Positions 23,231-33,518 of a DNA stretch of 64,000 nucleotides are shown here, one piece after another. The position numbers were made by a program, and so were the translations under genes. A model generated the notes under the pieces. That model searched no databases, had not been told where the DNA came from, and was given only the letters and a program-made list of their open reading frames with translations. Origin of the DNA: Pseudoscleropodium purum (taxonomy: Eukaryota > Streptophyta > Bryopsida > Hypnales > Brachytheciaceae); assembly GCA_963969395.1 (NCBI GenBank), contig OZ017796.1:13952501-14016500 (forward strand), given 5' to 3'. Position 1 is the stretch's first letter; every line of letters begins with the position of its first letter.

Positions 23231-23333
23231 CAGGCAACCACACTCGGGTCCCTGGGTCGAATCTCTCCTGAAATGATCTCAGTTGTGGTTTTCAGGAGAG
23301 AAAGACCCAAAGACCCCCGTATGGTTGTCATAG
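23231..23333 (+). ncRNA. miRNA-like hairpin 3
   Basis: The left arm at 23231-23273 (CAGGCAACCAC..., GGGTCGAATCTCTCCTGAAA) pairs with the right arm at 23290-23333. The base of the hairpin has a continuous 12-bp TTTCAGGAGAGA pairing, then a small bulge and further GGGTC pairings. The loop is 16 nt. The right-arm 25-mer (23291-23315) is identical in all three hairpins. The reverse complement of the left arm contains CAGGAGAGATTCGACC, which resembles the CAGGAGRGAUNNNRCC core of the plant miR390/miR1432-like group, but it lies in the opposite arm to miR390. Confidence 0.45.
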
Positions 23334-23635
23334 CTAGTCTTGGATCATTTGTCGAGGAGGCAGCAGAGGGAGAATGATACAGTTAGAGCCTGGAATGCAT
23401 TCATGCTGGAAGCAGCAGCCGTGCCAGCCTTTGCAACGCCGTCCTTTCCTGCAGTTCAAATCCGGTCAGATATCTCCCGAATTTGCTGGGCTTGGACAAA
23501 CTGGCTGCTGCAGCGCGCCTGCTGGAGCTTGCTTGCTTTGAGAGGAGTACAATCACGGCCATTCAACGGAAAAGTCAAGGTTGACGAGAACACTCGGTAG
23601 CGACCAGTTATCACTCCGGCAATGCGTAAGAGGGG

Positions 23636-23643
23636 TATATATA
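23636..23643 (+). promoter_or_regulatory. TATA-like box in GC-rich context
   Basis: GGGGTATATATACC is a strong plant-like TATA sequence set in a GC-rich context. No recognisable gene follows; a 10-bp perfect stem-loop lies 70 bp downstream (23710-23737). Confidence 0.3.
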
Positions 23644-23709
23644 CCTACTGCTGGAGTACCTTGCACTGACTAGACTTACTATAGCTATTATTACTATTAT
23701 TATTATATT

Positions 23710-23737
23710 GTTCGAAAATCTTTGCATATTTTCGAAC
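23710..23737. repeat. Perfect 10-bp stem-loop
   Basis: GTTCGAAAAT and ATTTTCGAAC are exact complements around an 8-nt loop. It is too short to classify. Confidence 0.5.
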
Positions 23738-26499
23738 ACGGAAGGAATTTATTCCAGGATTCGAAAGGACATTATTATGACGTACTCCAGAGACTCACTA
23801 ACTTACTCAGATAATACGAGTTTCATCACGTACTCAGAGGGTGATCGTCGAGTACAACAAGAGTTACGTGACGTCGAGTTAACTCTGACCGGGGAAGAAT
23901 AAAGAAGACTTCATGATCGAGTGCGTGGATTATTCATTTATTCTCTGCCTGATGCCCGATCCGTATGATGCTAAAGGTCAGGTTAAGGCAACGAAATCCC
24001 GTTTCATTTGTGTCAAAAAAGAAAAGGAAAAAAGGTCAGTCAGGTTAGAATTAAGGAGTTTTTATTAAGGGAATCGTAATTAAATCAGCAGTAATAAACT
24101 AGCTACAGTAGTCAAAGATGGAACAGTGCGTGTCAGTGCTTGGTCAAAGGAACCCCGGTCCTCCTTCACTTCCGGAAAGGACTGCCCCTGCATGTGTGAA
24201 GCGGGAAACGAGGGCATCTCCGCTGTCGGCACTTGCAAGCTGGTACTCACGTTTCTTATGCTCCTAATTGAATGCTTTGACTGGGAAACTCAGATGGAGA
24301 ATTATTTATGTTCCCCAAAGCTATATTAGCCTGCCTGGTTGTACGTGACGCGGTAATATTAACCTCTTATTCGATCGTTGAAAGGGCGGATTTCAAGTGA
24401 AATTGGCGCAGGTTCGATCAGTCACCCGAGCAGTCACCTAAGATACATGTATACGTGTCCAAGTTTTCAGAGCGAGCTCTGCGCACTTGAACGTCACAAT
24501 CTTGGCGCTCTGAAACACGATTACGACCATTAAATAATACTAGTATAGAACTCCCCTAAAAGGTGTTTTTAACTTCGTTTTCATTGAGGGCCGGACTGAC
24601 TGAACCGGCGTGTAACGTCAGAGATGCTGACGGATCACTGAGAAAGTCAATACACGACTGTTGACTCAGGAGCAAGAAAAAACCAGTTTTTCCAAACGCA
24701 AATCTGTACATGATCCTGAGAAAGTTGTACAAACAGTTGTACAAGTTGTACGTACAATGAACGATCTTGGATGAACCGACGTATGGAAGCTACTTTGGCT
24801 TTGTTTCTACCAGTGGCTCCAGAGGAAAGTAATCAGTGCTGGTTAGTATCATATCCTGACCAATCTGCAATCAACGATACGACTGCCAACGCAAAAATTA
24901 CGCATGCGACCGCAAAAATTGTTCAATTAGCAATGAATTAGGTGAAGAGTTTAGAAGTTCACAGATTGTGTGATTCCCGGCCATATATATATATACATGC
25001 ACAACAGCACGTACAAGGGAATCGATATACTCTCTATATATCTTTGTTCAATTTGTGAGCAACTGATCTTCAAGTGCTTCCCGTAAAACAGAGTGGCAAG
25101 CTTTTGGGGCCGACGTATATGAGCAGTGCATGCCTTCGGATTCGACTGGTGCTGATGTTTGGTTTACTCTTTTGAATGTTGAGTTTCGTGCGTGTCCTCA
25201 CCGAAGGTTATGGCAGATATGGAGGGAGGGGAACACTGAACTTCAGACGATGTTGCTGCCACAATACCGTAGATCTAGCGGCAGCTAGCAATGATCAGAC
25301 TCAAAAAGCAAGTGCCCCTCTCCCATCCAAGATGCTTGGTATTCGGTCAATTTCAGCAATCTGTGTCTACGTACTTCTGACGGCAGTCGCTGGGGATCAG
25401 GATTCAACTCCGATTCAGTCAGTCCAGTAATCCAGTTGCTGGCTGGCTAGCTAAGCTCAGTAGCTCCCTCCTACTCGCTCCTCTTGACCCAGGCAGGCGA
25501 GCTTTGATTGATTTGACTCGCCTTTTCTCTCTGAGGGTAGCCAGGCATCTCAAAAGTGAACCCTGCATGCAGCCTGGGGATCTTAACTACTGCAGGCACC
25601 AGGATTTGGGCAGGATTTTCAGATAGTTTTATGCTGTGGTTGAGTGGCGGTTCCGTGGCAGGGGATTCTTCAAGTCATGTACTCATGTGTGGTTTCTTGA
25701 TTATTTATTACTGTCGGCAATGGCTGGGACTCAGACAGGAAATCTGCTGGTGCGTGCTTTTTGGAGGAGGACGACCGGCTTGCGTTCAATTCCTAGGGGA
25801 AATGAGAGCTAGAATTATGCACGAAGGATCGTCAACGATTTGCTTTGGAAAAAAAAACAGCATTCAATAGTTAGTTCATCTAATTTATTCAATCACCGGA
25901 GGGTGAAATCTGTTGAAAGTGGTTTGAAAAGTCACTCATGGTATGCTTTGGCTTGTTACCCCCTCCTTGTAAATTGTTACCCGTCATTGGCCCACGTTGA
26001 ATAGTCATATGGATTGCCAATTCTTTTTCTAGAAATCTTGCATTTTGTTCAACATTGTGCTTCGGGGGTGTGACGATACATAATTCATTGTTACATACAA
26101 TCTGGTTGTCTTCTTTCAATCCCGAAAATTGGAGTACTTGATTACCCTACTCTTGCATGCAACTCCAAACCCAACTTGCAAGTTGCAACTCCGAACCCTA
26201 GTTAAACCAAGAACTAAAACCAAGAACTAGAGAATTTTTTGCACCTCATTGAACTTGGTTGTTAAAATGTATTTGATCTTTTTTCATTTGTCATTGTTTT
26301 CTAGCTTTTGTTGGAAGTCGAAACACTTGACAACGATTCAAGAACTGCAAGAACTGCATTTAGGGGAAAAAAACATCAAAAACACACCATGAGTCCATGA
26401 CTTTTCAAATACCTCTCGAGTCTGCTGTACTGCTGTATTGTACAGGTATGAGTTTCTGATGGTCTGTTGCAGTCTTGCAGATACAGGCATGTCCTGGTC

Positions 26500-28070
26500 T
26501 CCTGGAGCACTACACAGGAGCACATCAGTACAACTGCACAATTCAAAGCGTGCAGCTCTATCTGGCAATTCAAAGCGTGCAGATTTCAAACCAACTGACA
26601 ACCGAAGACTCGGAAACGGAAGAAGACTTCTCAGTCCTGAAGGCAATCGAATTTAAAACAATCATATATCAAGCCAAACTCCCTGTCTTTTATTTTTAAT
26701 TTTATATATTGGATTCGAAAGTCGACAAAATTCTACTTTGATCCGACTGCCCGAGCTGCACGTTTGTGGTAGTGGAGGAAGAAATTCTAGTATAATAAGA
26801 ACATACATAGTCTGTACCAACAGTAGATCCCAGGAATCGTGATAACAGTCGTGAGTCCGAACCTCCCATTTTTGCTTATTTGGGAAGTCATGAGTTTGTC
26901 ACCATTTGAACTGGATACCACTTGCTCTTTATATCGACTGTCTCCAATTAGTCTCGCATGGTTGTGATTGACTTGCAGCGAAAACAAGAATCAATGGAAT
27001 ACTGAACGCTGGGTTTGGGTTGTATCCTCTTTTCTTGCAGTTTTTACTCTTTGTCAAATGAAAAGAAATGAATTGCAGGCCAAAGACTACCAAAAAAACA
27101 CAGCCAAATATGGCCTGGAGAAGTGAGACAAAGAAAAAGAAAAAGAATTTCTTGCAATTGAATTTGATTGTTCGATTTGTGTAAAAAAACAAATTGAATA
27201 AATGAATTGAATAATTGTGCTCAAAATGGCTTTTGAAAAATGTCTTGGCATGGAATATGTGAGAAGAAATAGTACGGATCATCTTTTTGCAATCTTGTAT
27301 CCATTACTAATGTCTTCATAACAAAAATAAAAAATGTGAATGAACCTCTCAAAGTATCATCCATTTCACAGGTCCAGAGTCTAATGATATGGATGACACT
27401 ATGGTTAAATTGTCAATTTTTTCAAAGTCTAGTGATATGGCATTTGGTGTTCTAAAATTGAATACAACAAGACAACAAGAGTAGATTAAAACAATTTTGA
27501 CTTTCTTCTTCTCTATGTGGTATAACAATTGCAATTGTATTTGTATCAATGATTGTTAGAAATATTTGGTGGTTAGTATATTGTGAAGCAATGAAAATGA
27601 AAACATCTAAATGAATTTCTAACTTGGCACTATACATTCAGCTACCAAAAATTGTGATTCATCTGCACAAAGCTCTAAAGTTTAGGACTAGTATAGATTT
27701 CAGAACACTCATTTTGAATGTAAAGTGCCAACTTTGAGGAAATATGCCAATTTAACAAAATTGATGATGAAAGAAGGAAATGAATGAAAAAATGGAGTAT
27801 GGAATACCGCCATTGTAACTTACCTTGGAGTTAAATTTCTGATACTTTGATACTTTTATTTTGGCATCCGCACAAAGTTAATTATAGGAAAGAGACTTGG
27901 AATAGAACACACTGAACTCTGTTCTCCATGAGAGTTTCATTCCTACATGATTATATCCTGATGCTCAACTGCTTATTTTCATTAATTAATGGTATTCTTA
28001 TCCTCCTCCAGTAGTAGAGACTAGAGACTAGGCTATTTTAGTGGTCAATGAAAGTTATTTGGTCAAAGAC
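26500..28070. other. Spacer with diverged repeat of 19.6 kb
   Basis: No gene was recognised. The part at about 27650-27770 resembles 19565-19700. Composition returns to AT-rich. Confidence 0.35.
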
Positions 28071-28081
28071 ATCAGAATATC

Positions 28082-28087
<6 letters not shown>

Positions 28088-28114
<27 letters not shown>

Positions 28115-28220
28115 GACACCAATAAAGGAAACCTTTACTGCAAGAAAAGAGAGAAACAAGAGCCCAGCCGCAAGCGGCCTGGGGGGCAAGCGACCTCCAG
28201 AACAAAACAAAACGAAGAAA
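28088..28220 (-). mobile_element. Small poly(A) retroposon with perfect 15-bp TSD
   Basis: Read on the minus strand, this 133-bp segment ends in an A-rich tail (AAAAATAAAAAATAAAAA-like, which is the T-rich run at 28088-28114 on the plus strand). CAGAATATCATTTTT occurs at 28073-28087 and again, unchanged, at 28221-28235. Poly(A) plus a long perfect target duplication indicates LINE-machinery insertion of a SINE or a 5'-truncated LINE end. The body includes a GC-rich stretch (CCAGCCGCAAGCGGCC). No Pol III A/B boxes were confidently found. Confidence 0.75.
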
Positions 28221-28793
28221 CAGAATATCATTTTTGAAGTTTCTTCGACAACAACCGGATGGCGTGCAGAGATTCAATCTTTAGAATCTTTGCATGCCAT
28301 GATACGAGTAACACGTTTAACCCCGGCTTGCAGGACGGAGCCAATGGCACCATAATCAATCTCAGTTTCCATTACCGACGGTCAATGCTGAACTTTTAAA
28401 CATTAAATGCTGTGAAAATTATCTTACTTTATTTTTCAGAGATGAAACCACATGTCTTCTATATTACACAAAAAAATTCAGATGTTTTTGTGAAAAATTG
28501 AATTTATCATGAATTTTTGAAGAAAAAATAAAAAGGTTTCATAACTATTAGTAAGTATGATTTAATCCTCAAACAATGCCACAAATGTTTTTCTACCGAA
28601 GAATGACAAAGAATCTCTCTATCCAGCATAATGCAACACAAAAGTGCAACTATTCATCCTCCAAATTTTGTGTGAAAAGCCGAAGTCTTTTATAGAAGTT
28701 TGACTTGAAATGAGTGCTTTTGCATTTTTTGAAGTCAATAATTCACAAGGTTTCAAAATAAATGATGTCCACATTGACTATCTCATCCTTTAA

Positions 28794-29705
28794 CCCCTCA
28801 AGTTCCATGACTATATTTTCGCCGAAAACACTTGAAAATTGTCATTTTCATACAAGTACCAAATTTTTGGAAAAAAAACTTTTTTTGACATGTGCAACCA
28901 TAGGATCTTTTAGTATTCTAACTTGAAAATATGTGGTGAAAATTTTAGACACTTCTACCACGTGGATTGCAAGATATAAGCATTCATATTCACTAACATC
29001 ATTTTTTCTACTCTACAAAAATAGGGTAGCTGCATTCACAAGCTCACTCTTCTATGAAAAAAGGTCCAAAATGGTGGTGCTTCTTTGAATTAATTTTCCT
29101 AGTCAAGTTGGTCACATGCTACAAAAATTTCAAATCATTTGGAATTATACAACATATAGGAAAAAAATAGTAAGTACATAGTAAAAGAATTTAAAATACA
29201 AAATTGTTAAGAATTTAATTATGGAATTTTTAAAAAATACCAATCTCAATGGTTGCAATGTTGTAATAAAGAATCTATATCTTGTGATTTTTTTCCCCAA
29301 AAAGATTGAATATTGAGTAAGATAAAGGACTTCAAAGTTTATTACAAAATAGAGATTCTATAACTACCTACAAACAAAAAATTCTCATAACTTTTGACTC
29401 ATTGATCAAATGAAATAATTCAAAGATTTCTCTCTATATATATAAAACTCTAGAAAAGCAATTTCAAATTATTGTTTTTGAAAAAAAAATTCATTTGCTC
29501 GGATTGCCCAATTACAAATAAAATAACATATTAGGCTATAACTTTTAATTCATATTTTCAATTATCATGAAATTTAGTGCATATGAAAGATATCTTTTGT
29601 CTACACCTTTTGTTAAATTTTAGCTTTAAATATACAAATCTTCATTTAAAGTAGCTTGTCCAAAATTTCTATACAACCAAAAATTCATGTTGGACCTTTA
29701 AGGAT
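28794..29705 (+). mobile_element. TTAA-flanked piggyBac-like MITE, complete copy
   Basis: TTAA at 28790-28793 and 29706-29709 bounds a 912-bp element that starts CCCCTCAAGTTCCATGACTA and ends CCTTTAAGGA. Most of its length aligns with 17314-18452 and 49726-50649, and in reverse with 50814-52808. It is AT-rich and carries no coding frame of note, so it is non-autonomous. It is the reference copy used here to define the family. Confidence 0.75.
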
Positions 29706-29709
29706 TAAA

Positions 29710-31230
29710 GGCTAAAATTTTGAAGATTTCATCACTTGTGTATATTATAGTACAACATAGACTATAGTCCTTTGTCATTCTATAATCATAGCATTACTTT
29801 ATTGTATTTTGACAAGATCCAAAGTTCAAATTGCAATAAAACATTCATTTTATAGAAAGTTTCAAAATTTCAAGACTAAACTTGATTGACTTCAAAGACT
29901 AGGTCATTTGTAAGAGAAAATAGTAAAAATTGAAAGTTACTAAAGGATATTTGAAAATCATCTTTTATAATTCATTTTCTTATGATGAAAAGTCAAGAAT
30001 ACATCATTGATAAAATAACAAATTCTATTGACTCTCAAAATAAATTAGATGAAAAATTGCACTTTTCATGTAACATTTTTCTTTTGAAATCATGTAAATG
30101 CAACTTAAAATATTATAGGTTGCTAAGGGTAAATCTTTAAAGGGTTTTAGTGAACAATATATATGACATCATATTTGACTACTAAAATACAAATTATATA
30201 CAAAGTTTTATCAAAACATATATCATTAGCATGATAATTATTTAGATGCTATTTTTTACTTATGAAATATAGTAAGGTTGGCTAGTCAAACATTCATTTT
30301 TACACCATATATAGAAAAGGCCAGATTCATTAAAATGAGACAAATCAGTGATTTTAAGACCTTAGGACCCATCATTTCAAAGATAAAGTTGTTGAAGGAA
30401 AAGATAAATATAAGCACTCCATTGCGGCATTGCCAATTATTTGAAGGATATAAAATTATAAGTAAATACAAAGATGACAGTGTGTTACATTTTGGAAAGA
30501 CTTAGGGTAAGAAAAATGTAAGAAACAAATATTTTTTCCTTGTCAATGGAATTTGTCCATGTGTTCCCAAAAGAAAGTAAGAAACAAGAAAAATAAAATT
30601 AGATATGATTGAGAGGTCAAAAAATATGTGACATTTATATAAGCGGGTCACTTTACACTAAAGAACATGAATTTACCTGAGAACCCATATACATAATTAT
30701 AAAACAATTTATCTCACTTGTAACTATATATAATTTACTTCATGAGAAATGAATCCTACTTCAACTCTCCTGAAGTCTAAGTGTAAGTAAATGAAATTAT
30801 GAAGAAAAAAAAGAGGCTATTTATATTCACAAGAATCTTTAAACTAAACTATAAATTTTTCTGCATAGGAGAATGGATATTCTATTAATAGAATTGAATG
30901 TTAATAAAATTGTTTGATTCCAAAATAGGATTCATTAAGCTACCCCTCGTTTCTGGTTGAAAAACTACTCTTCTCTGCCTCTTCTGCTCCCTCTAAGGCT
31001 TTGAGTGTACCATACGCTCTAAAAATATCGTCACACCGCGATGGCCAAAATTTTTTGATGGCACGAAGGACAGGACCTCCATTCTCAATCTTCATTAGGT
31101 CATTGACTTCCCTCTATCTCTTGTGCTCACTACATGGAATGCCATCACTTGAAAGAGATACAACACTTTGAGCAGGTGGCTTTCGTAGCAATCTCTTCAA
31201 TGTGCCTATATACAGATCTATACTTCCAAT
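29710..31230. other. AT-rich spacer, nothing recognised
   Basis: No gene, RNA or clear repeat boundary. It separates the TTAA element from the 3' part of the large minus-strand pseudogene. Confidence 0.4.
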
Positions 31231-31235
31231 TGATC

Positions 31236-31873
31236 ATGAGTCATTCAACCTCCTCATGTCTTGAGGAAATGCTTGACTAGAGATAGGTAAAGAAGATGGC
31301 GAAGATCGACTTCTCATGGATTTCGAGGGCAAAGACCTTGCCATGCCTATGATACACGAATTTTGAGCTGCATTCAATGCACCCAAAGACATCTTCCTTT
31401 TATGATCCTTCCTACTCAAATCTCCACTTAAATCTCTATTCAAGGCAAATAAATGCCTTGATGGATTAGGAGATGGACCTCCATCTTCGATACCCCGTAA
31501 CTCCTATGTCATTCGTATAGAGTTTCCTCTGCGGTGTGATCTATGTACGTGGAGTTGGCGATTGTAAACGTAGTTGACTTAGAGTACAGGTCGTTCTCTT
31601 CAAAAGGGACGGCGAGCAAATAGGGATCTTGCATAGTCCTTGACTAGGCAGGTTGTCCATGACCCCTTCTTCTACATTTCCTTTCAAGAAGTTGATGCCT
31701 GCTGAAGCTACATCCGCGGCAGAGCACAATATAAGAGGCCTCGAATAATTGGAAGGCAAGCAACTCCCTGCAGCAAATTCCAACCTCCTTGATAGCAAAG
31801 CCTCCAATCCAGACAATAAACTCCTAGTCATTGGTTGCTTGCGTTACAACAAGTGCAGGACAAAACCTTCTAC
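31236..31873 (-). pseudogene. Exon 4 of large minus-strand pseudogene
   Basis: A minus-strand acceptor (TTGCTACAG before 31873) opens a frame that reads PALVVTQATND, a TAG, EFIVWIGGFAIKEVG, then MQDPYLLAVPFEENDLYSK and FTIANSTYIDHTAEETLY, with few stops (TAG, TAG, TGA) to about 31515. Beyond that, stops become frequent and the true end is unclear. I do not recognise the domain. The first TAG lies where a glutamine is plausible, like those upstream. The preceding intron carries two copies of the 24-bp palindrome (31909-31932, 31969-31992). Confidence 0.5.
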
Positions 31874-31908
31874 CTGTAGCAACATTAAATTAGAAAAGAG
31901 ATCCACAC

Positions 31909-31992
31909 ATTATCCTCGACACAAGGATAATTGAACAATTAAAAGAAGACATCAAAGAAAATGCATGCAATTATCTTCGAGCCAAAGATAAT
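31909..31992. repeat. Palindromic motif, two copies in intron
   Basis: ATTATCCTCGACACAAGG and following (31909-31932), and AATTATCTTCGAGCCAAAG and following (31969-31992), are imperfect inverted repeats of the same 22-25-bp motif. They lie in the intron before exon 4. Confidence 0.7.
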
Positions 31993-32149
31993 CAAACAGT
32001 GTAGCAAGACAAAACTCTAACAAGATTAAAAAGACACAATAAAACCCAACTAAAGAGGTCAAACAATAATGTTGGATTTGAAATTCAAAATTGTTTTATA
32101 CAATTGAGTGAAATATACATAAAAAATTGTATTTACACTATTCACACTA

Positions 32150-33022
32150 AAGTCCACATTGGAATGCCTATGCACGAGCCTATCTTCTAATACAAATCTC
32201 GGGCTCTATCACTAATTTCATCCCACGCAAGACAAAACATGACCCAAAGTTATTTGCGGACTCTCTGAAATTGTCCAAAATATACTGAGCTCCATTCGAA
32301 GAAGCTGTCAAGGGAGGAACACCAATCCGATTGGCCTCTACAAACTCTTGTAAGCAGCCTACAAAACATTCCTCGTGGAGCCGCTTCAACTAAGGGATCA
32401 AGTTTTTTGTCAAGAAGTTGTCCCCCCATTGAGAACAATCCCAACTCTGAAGGAATATCGCATTCCCATTCTCATTAAGGACACTCTTTTGGGGGGAGTT
32501 GTCAATGAGAACTGTATTCTCTCTATTAAATGCCGTCCTATCATTTGGGTCGAAGAACAAGTGGTCTCCCATCACTTTGAGCATAAGAAGCTTGTGCTTG
32601 TTCCCACTCACAGTCAAAAAATTTCCATCCAAAATTTCTATGTTTCGGCATTTATCCTACCCAAGTATGTCGAAGGGCAATTTGCAATTCTCGAACAAGA
32701 ATTCGGCTACTAGTTCCACTGTCTTCTTGTACATGGAACTCCAAACTTTGATGCAATTAGTAGTTTTACAAAGCTCGTCCAAAAATTCCCTCACATAAAA
32801 ATGCACATACATGGCTTTGGCTCCAATGAGAGTAGGAATTTTATCAATGAATATATTGTCATTGGCCATGTATGTTTGCTTCCCCCTAACTGAGGACCTA
32901 AGGAGGCACTGATAGAGTACTCTGTTCAAATCCAACACAACATTCAACCACTTCACTTGCGTTTGAGGAATTGAAAAAGTGACGTGCCGTGGTATAATGT
33001 CTCCGTGGGCCTCTAACACTAC
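32150..33022 (-). pseudogene. FCP1-like HAD phosphatase module (exon 3)
   Basis: Starting from an acceptor (TTTTGATCAG before 33022), one frame runs to 32180 with only two TAG stops (32657-32659, 32390-32392) and no indel. FCP1/NIF-type HAD landmarks occur in order: motif I as VVLDLNRVLY (second Asp is Asn), motif II as KVWSSMYKK, an ILG-stop-DKC segment matching the family's GQDxC, motif III Lys in NKHKLLMLK, and motif IV as NTVLIDNSPQKSVLN followed by NAIFLQSW. These families dephosphorylate Ser/Thr, classically the RNA polymerase II tail. The nearest relatives are probably plant FCP1-homology proteins with DLNG in motif I. It is inactive as read because of the two stops. It lies inside a transposon-like gene, so it may be a captured or element-specific module. 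Confidence 0.75.
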
Positions 33023-33518
33023 CTGATCAAAACACAACACAAAAGAATGTAGTTACCTATTGAAACGTAGAATAAGGAGATCCATTTAGTAGAGAAAAGC
33101 ACTAAACCCTACTAAGCAACTTGAGGACCCCTCCATTAAGTGATTGTTTGAGAGACAACAAATGGTGCACCCCTCTAAGTTCTTTGCGTTGGGCACAAAC
33201 ATGGAGAAAGTCAGCTCATTAGACAAGAGTCTATTGAACATCTATCACCAAAATTTTATTCAAAAATAATTTATAGTACATTTAGGACAACTGCTAGTTG
33301 AGCACTAGCCGGATCTATACAAGTGCCAATTACACTCCCATTCGAAATCTATACTAAACTACAATAGGTAGTCATATATGGGCAATTCGTCGACACGAGA
33401 CAATCACAAATTGCTCACTTTGTCTTATCAGTTAGAATGTATGGACATAAGTGTTTCTCACTAATAAACAAAAGTAGGATACAAGTCAAAGCAAGCATCC
33501 ATCACACATTCGATAGAC

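Larger units (their letters stand above)
20800..26500. other. GC-richer island without a recognised protein gene
   Basis: Base composition rises above that of both flanks, with more CG and GCAGC-type words, and AT-rich repeats are absent. Open frames (for example 21131-21433, 22382-22816, 25556-25870 and 26338-26646) show no motif I know and overlap in conflicting frames. Visible structures are three related hairpins (21308-21386, 22786-22902, 23231-23333), TATA-like boxes (22681-22688, 23636-23643, 24983-24995) and a 10-bp perfect stem-loop at 23710-23737. It could be a cluster of non-coding RNA genes or old low-copy sequence. Confidence 0.4.

Noticed and set aside
23231..23333. Hairpin 3 as a MITE of the CATGGTTGTC family, because its right end contains ATGGTTGTCATA
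   Set aside because: That sequence is in the wrong orientation for a right end, there is no matching left end or TSD, and hairpins 1 and 2 lack it.
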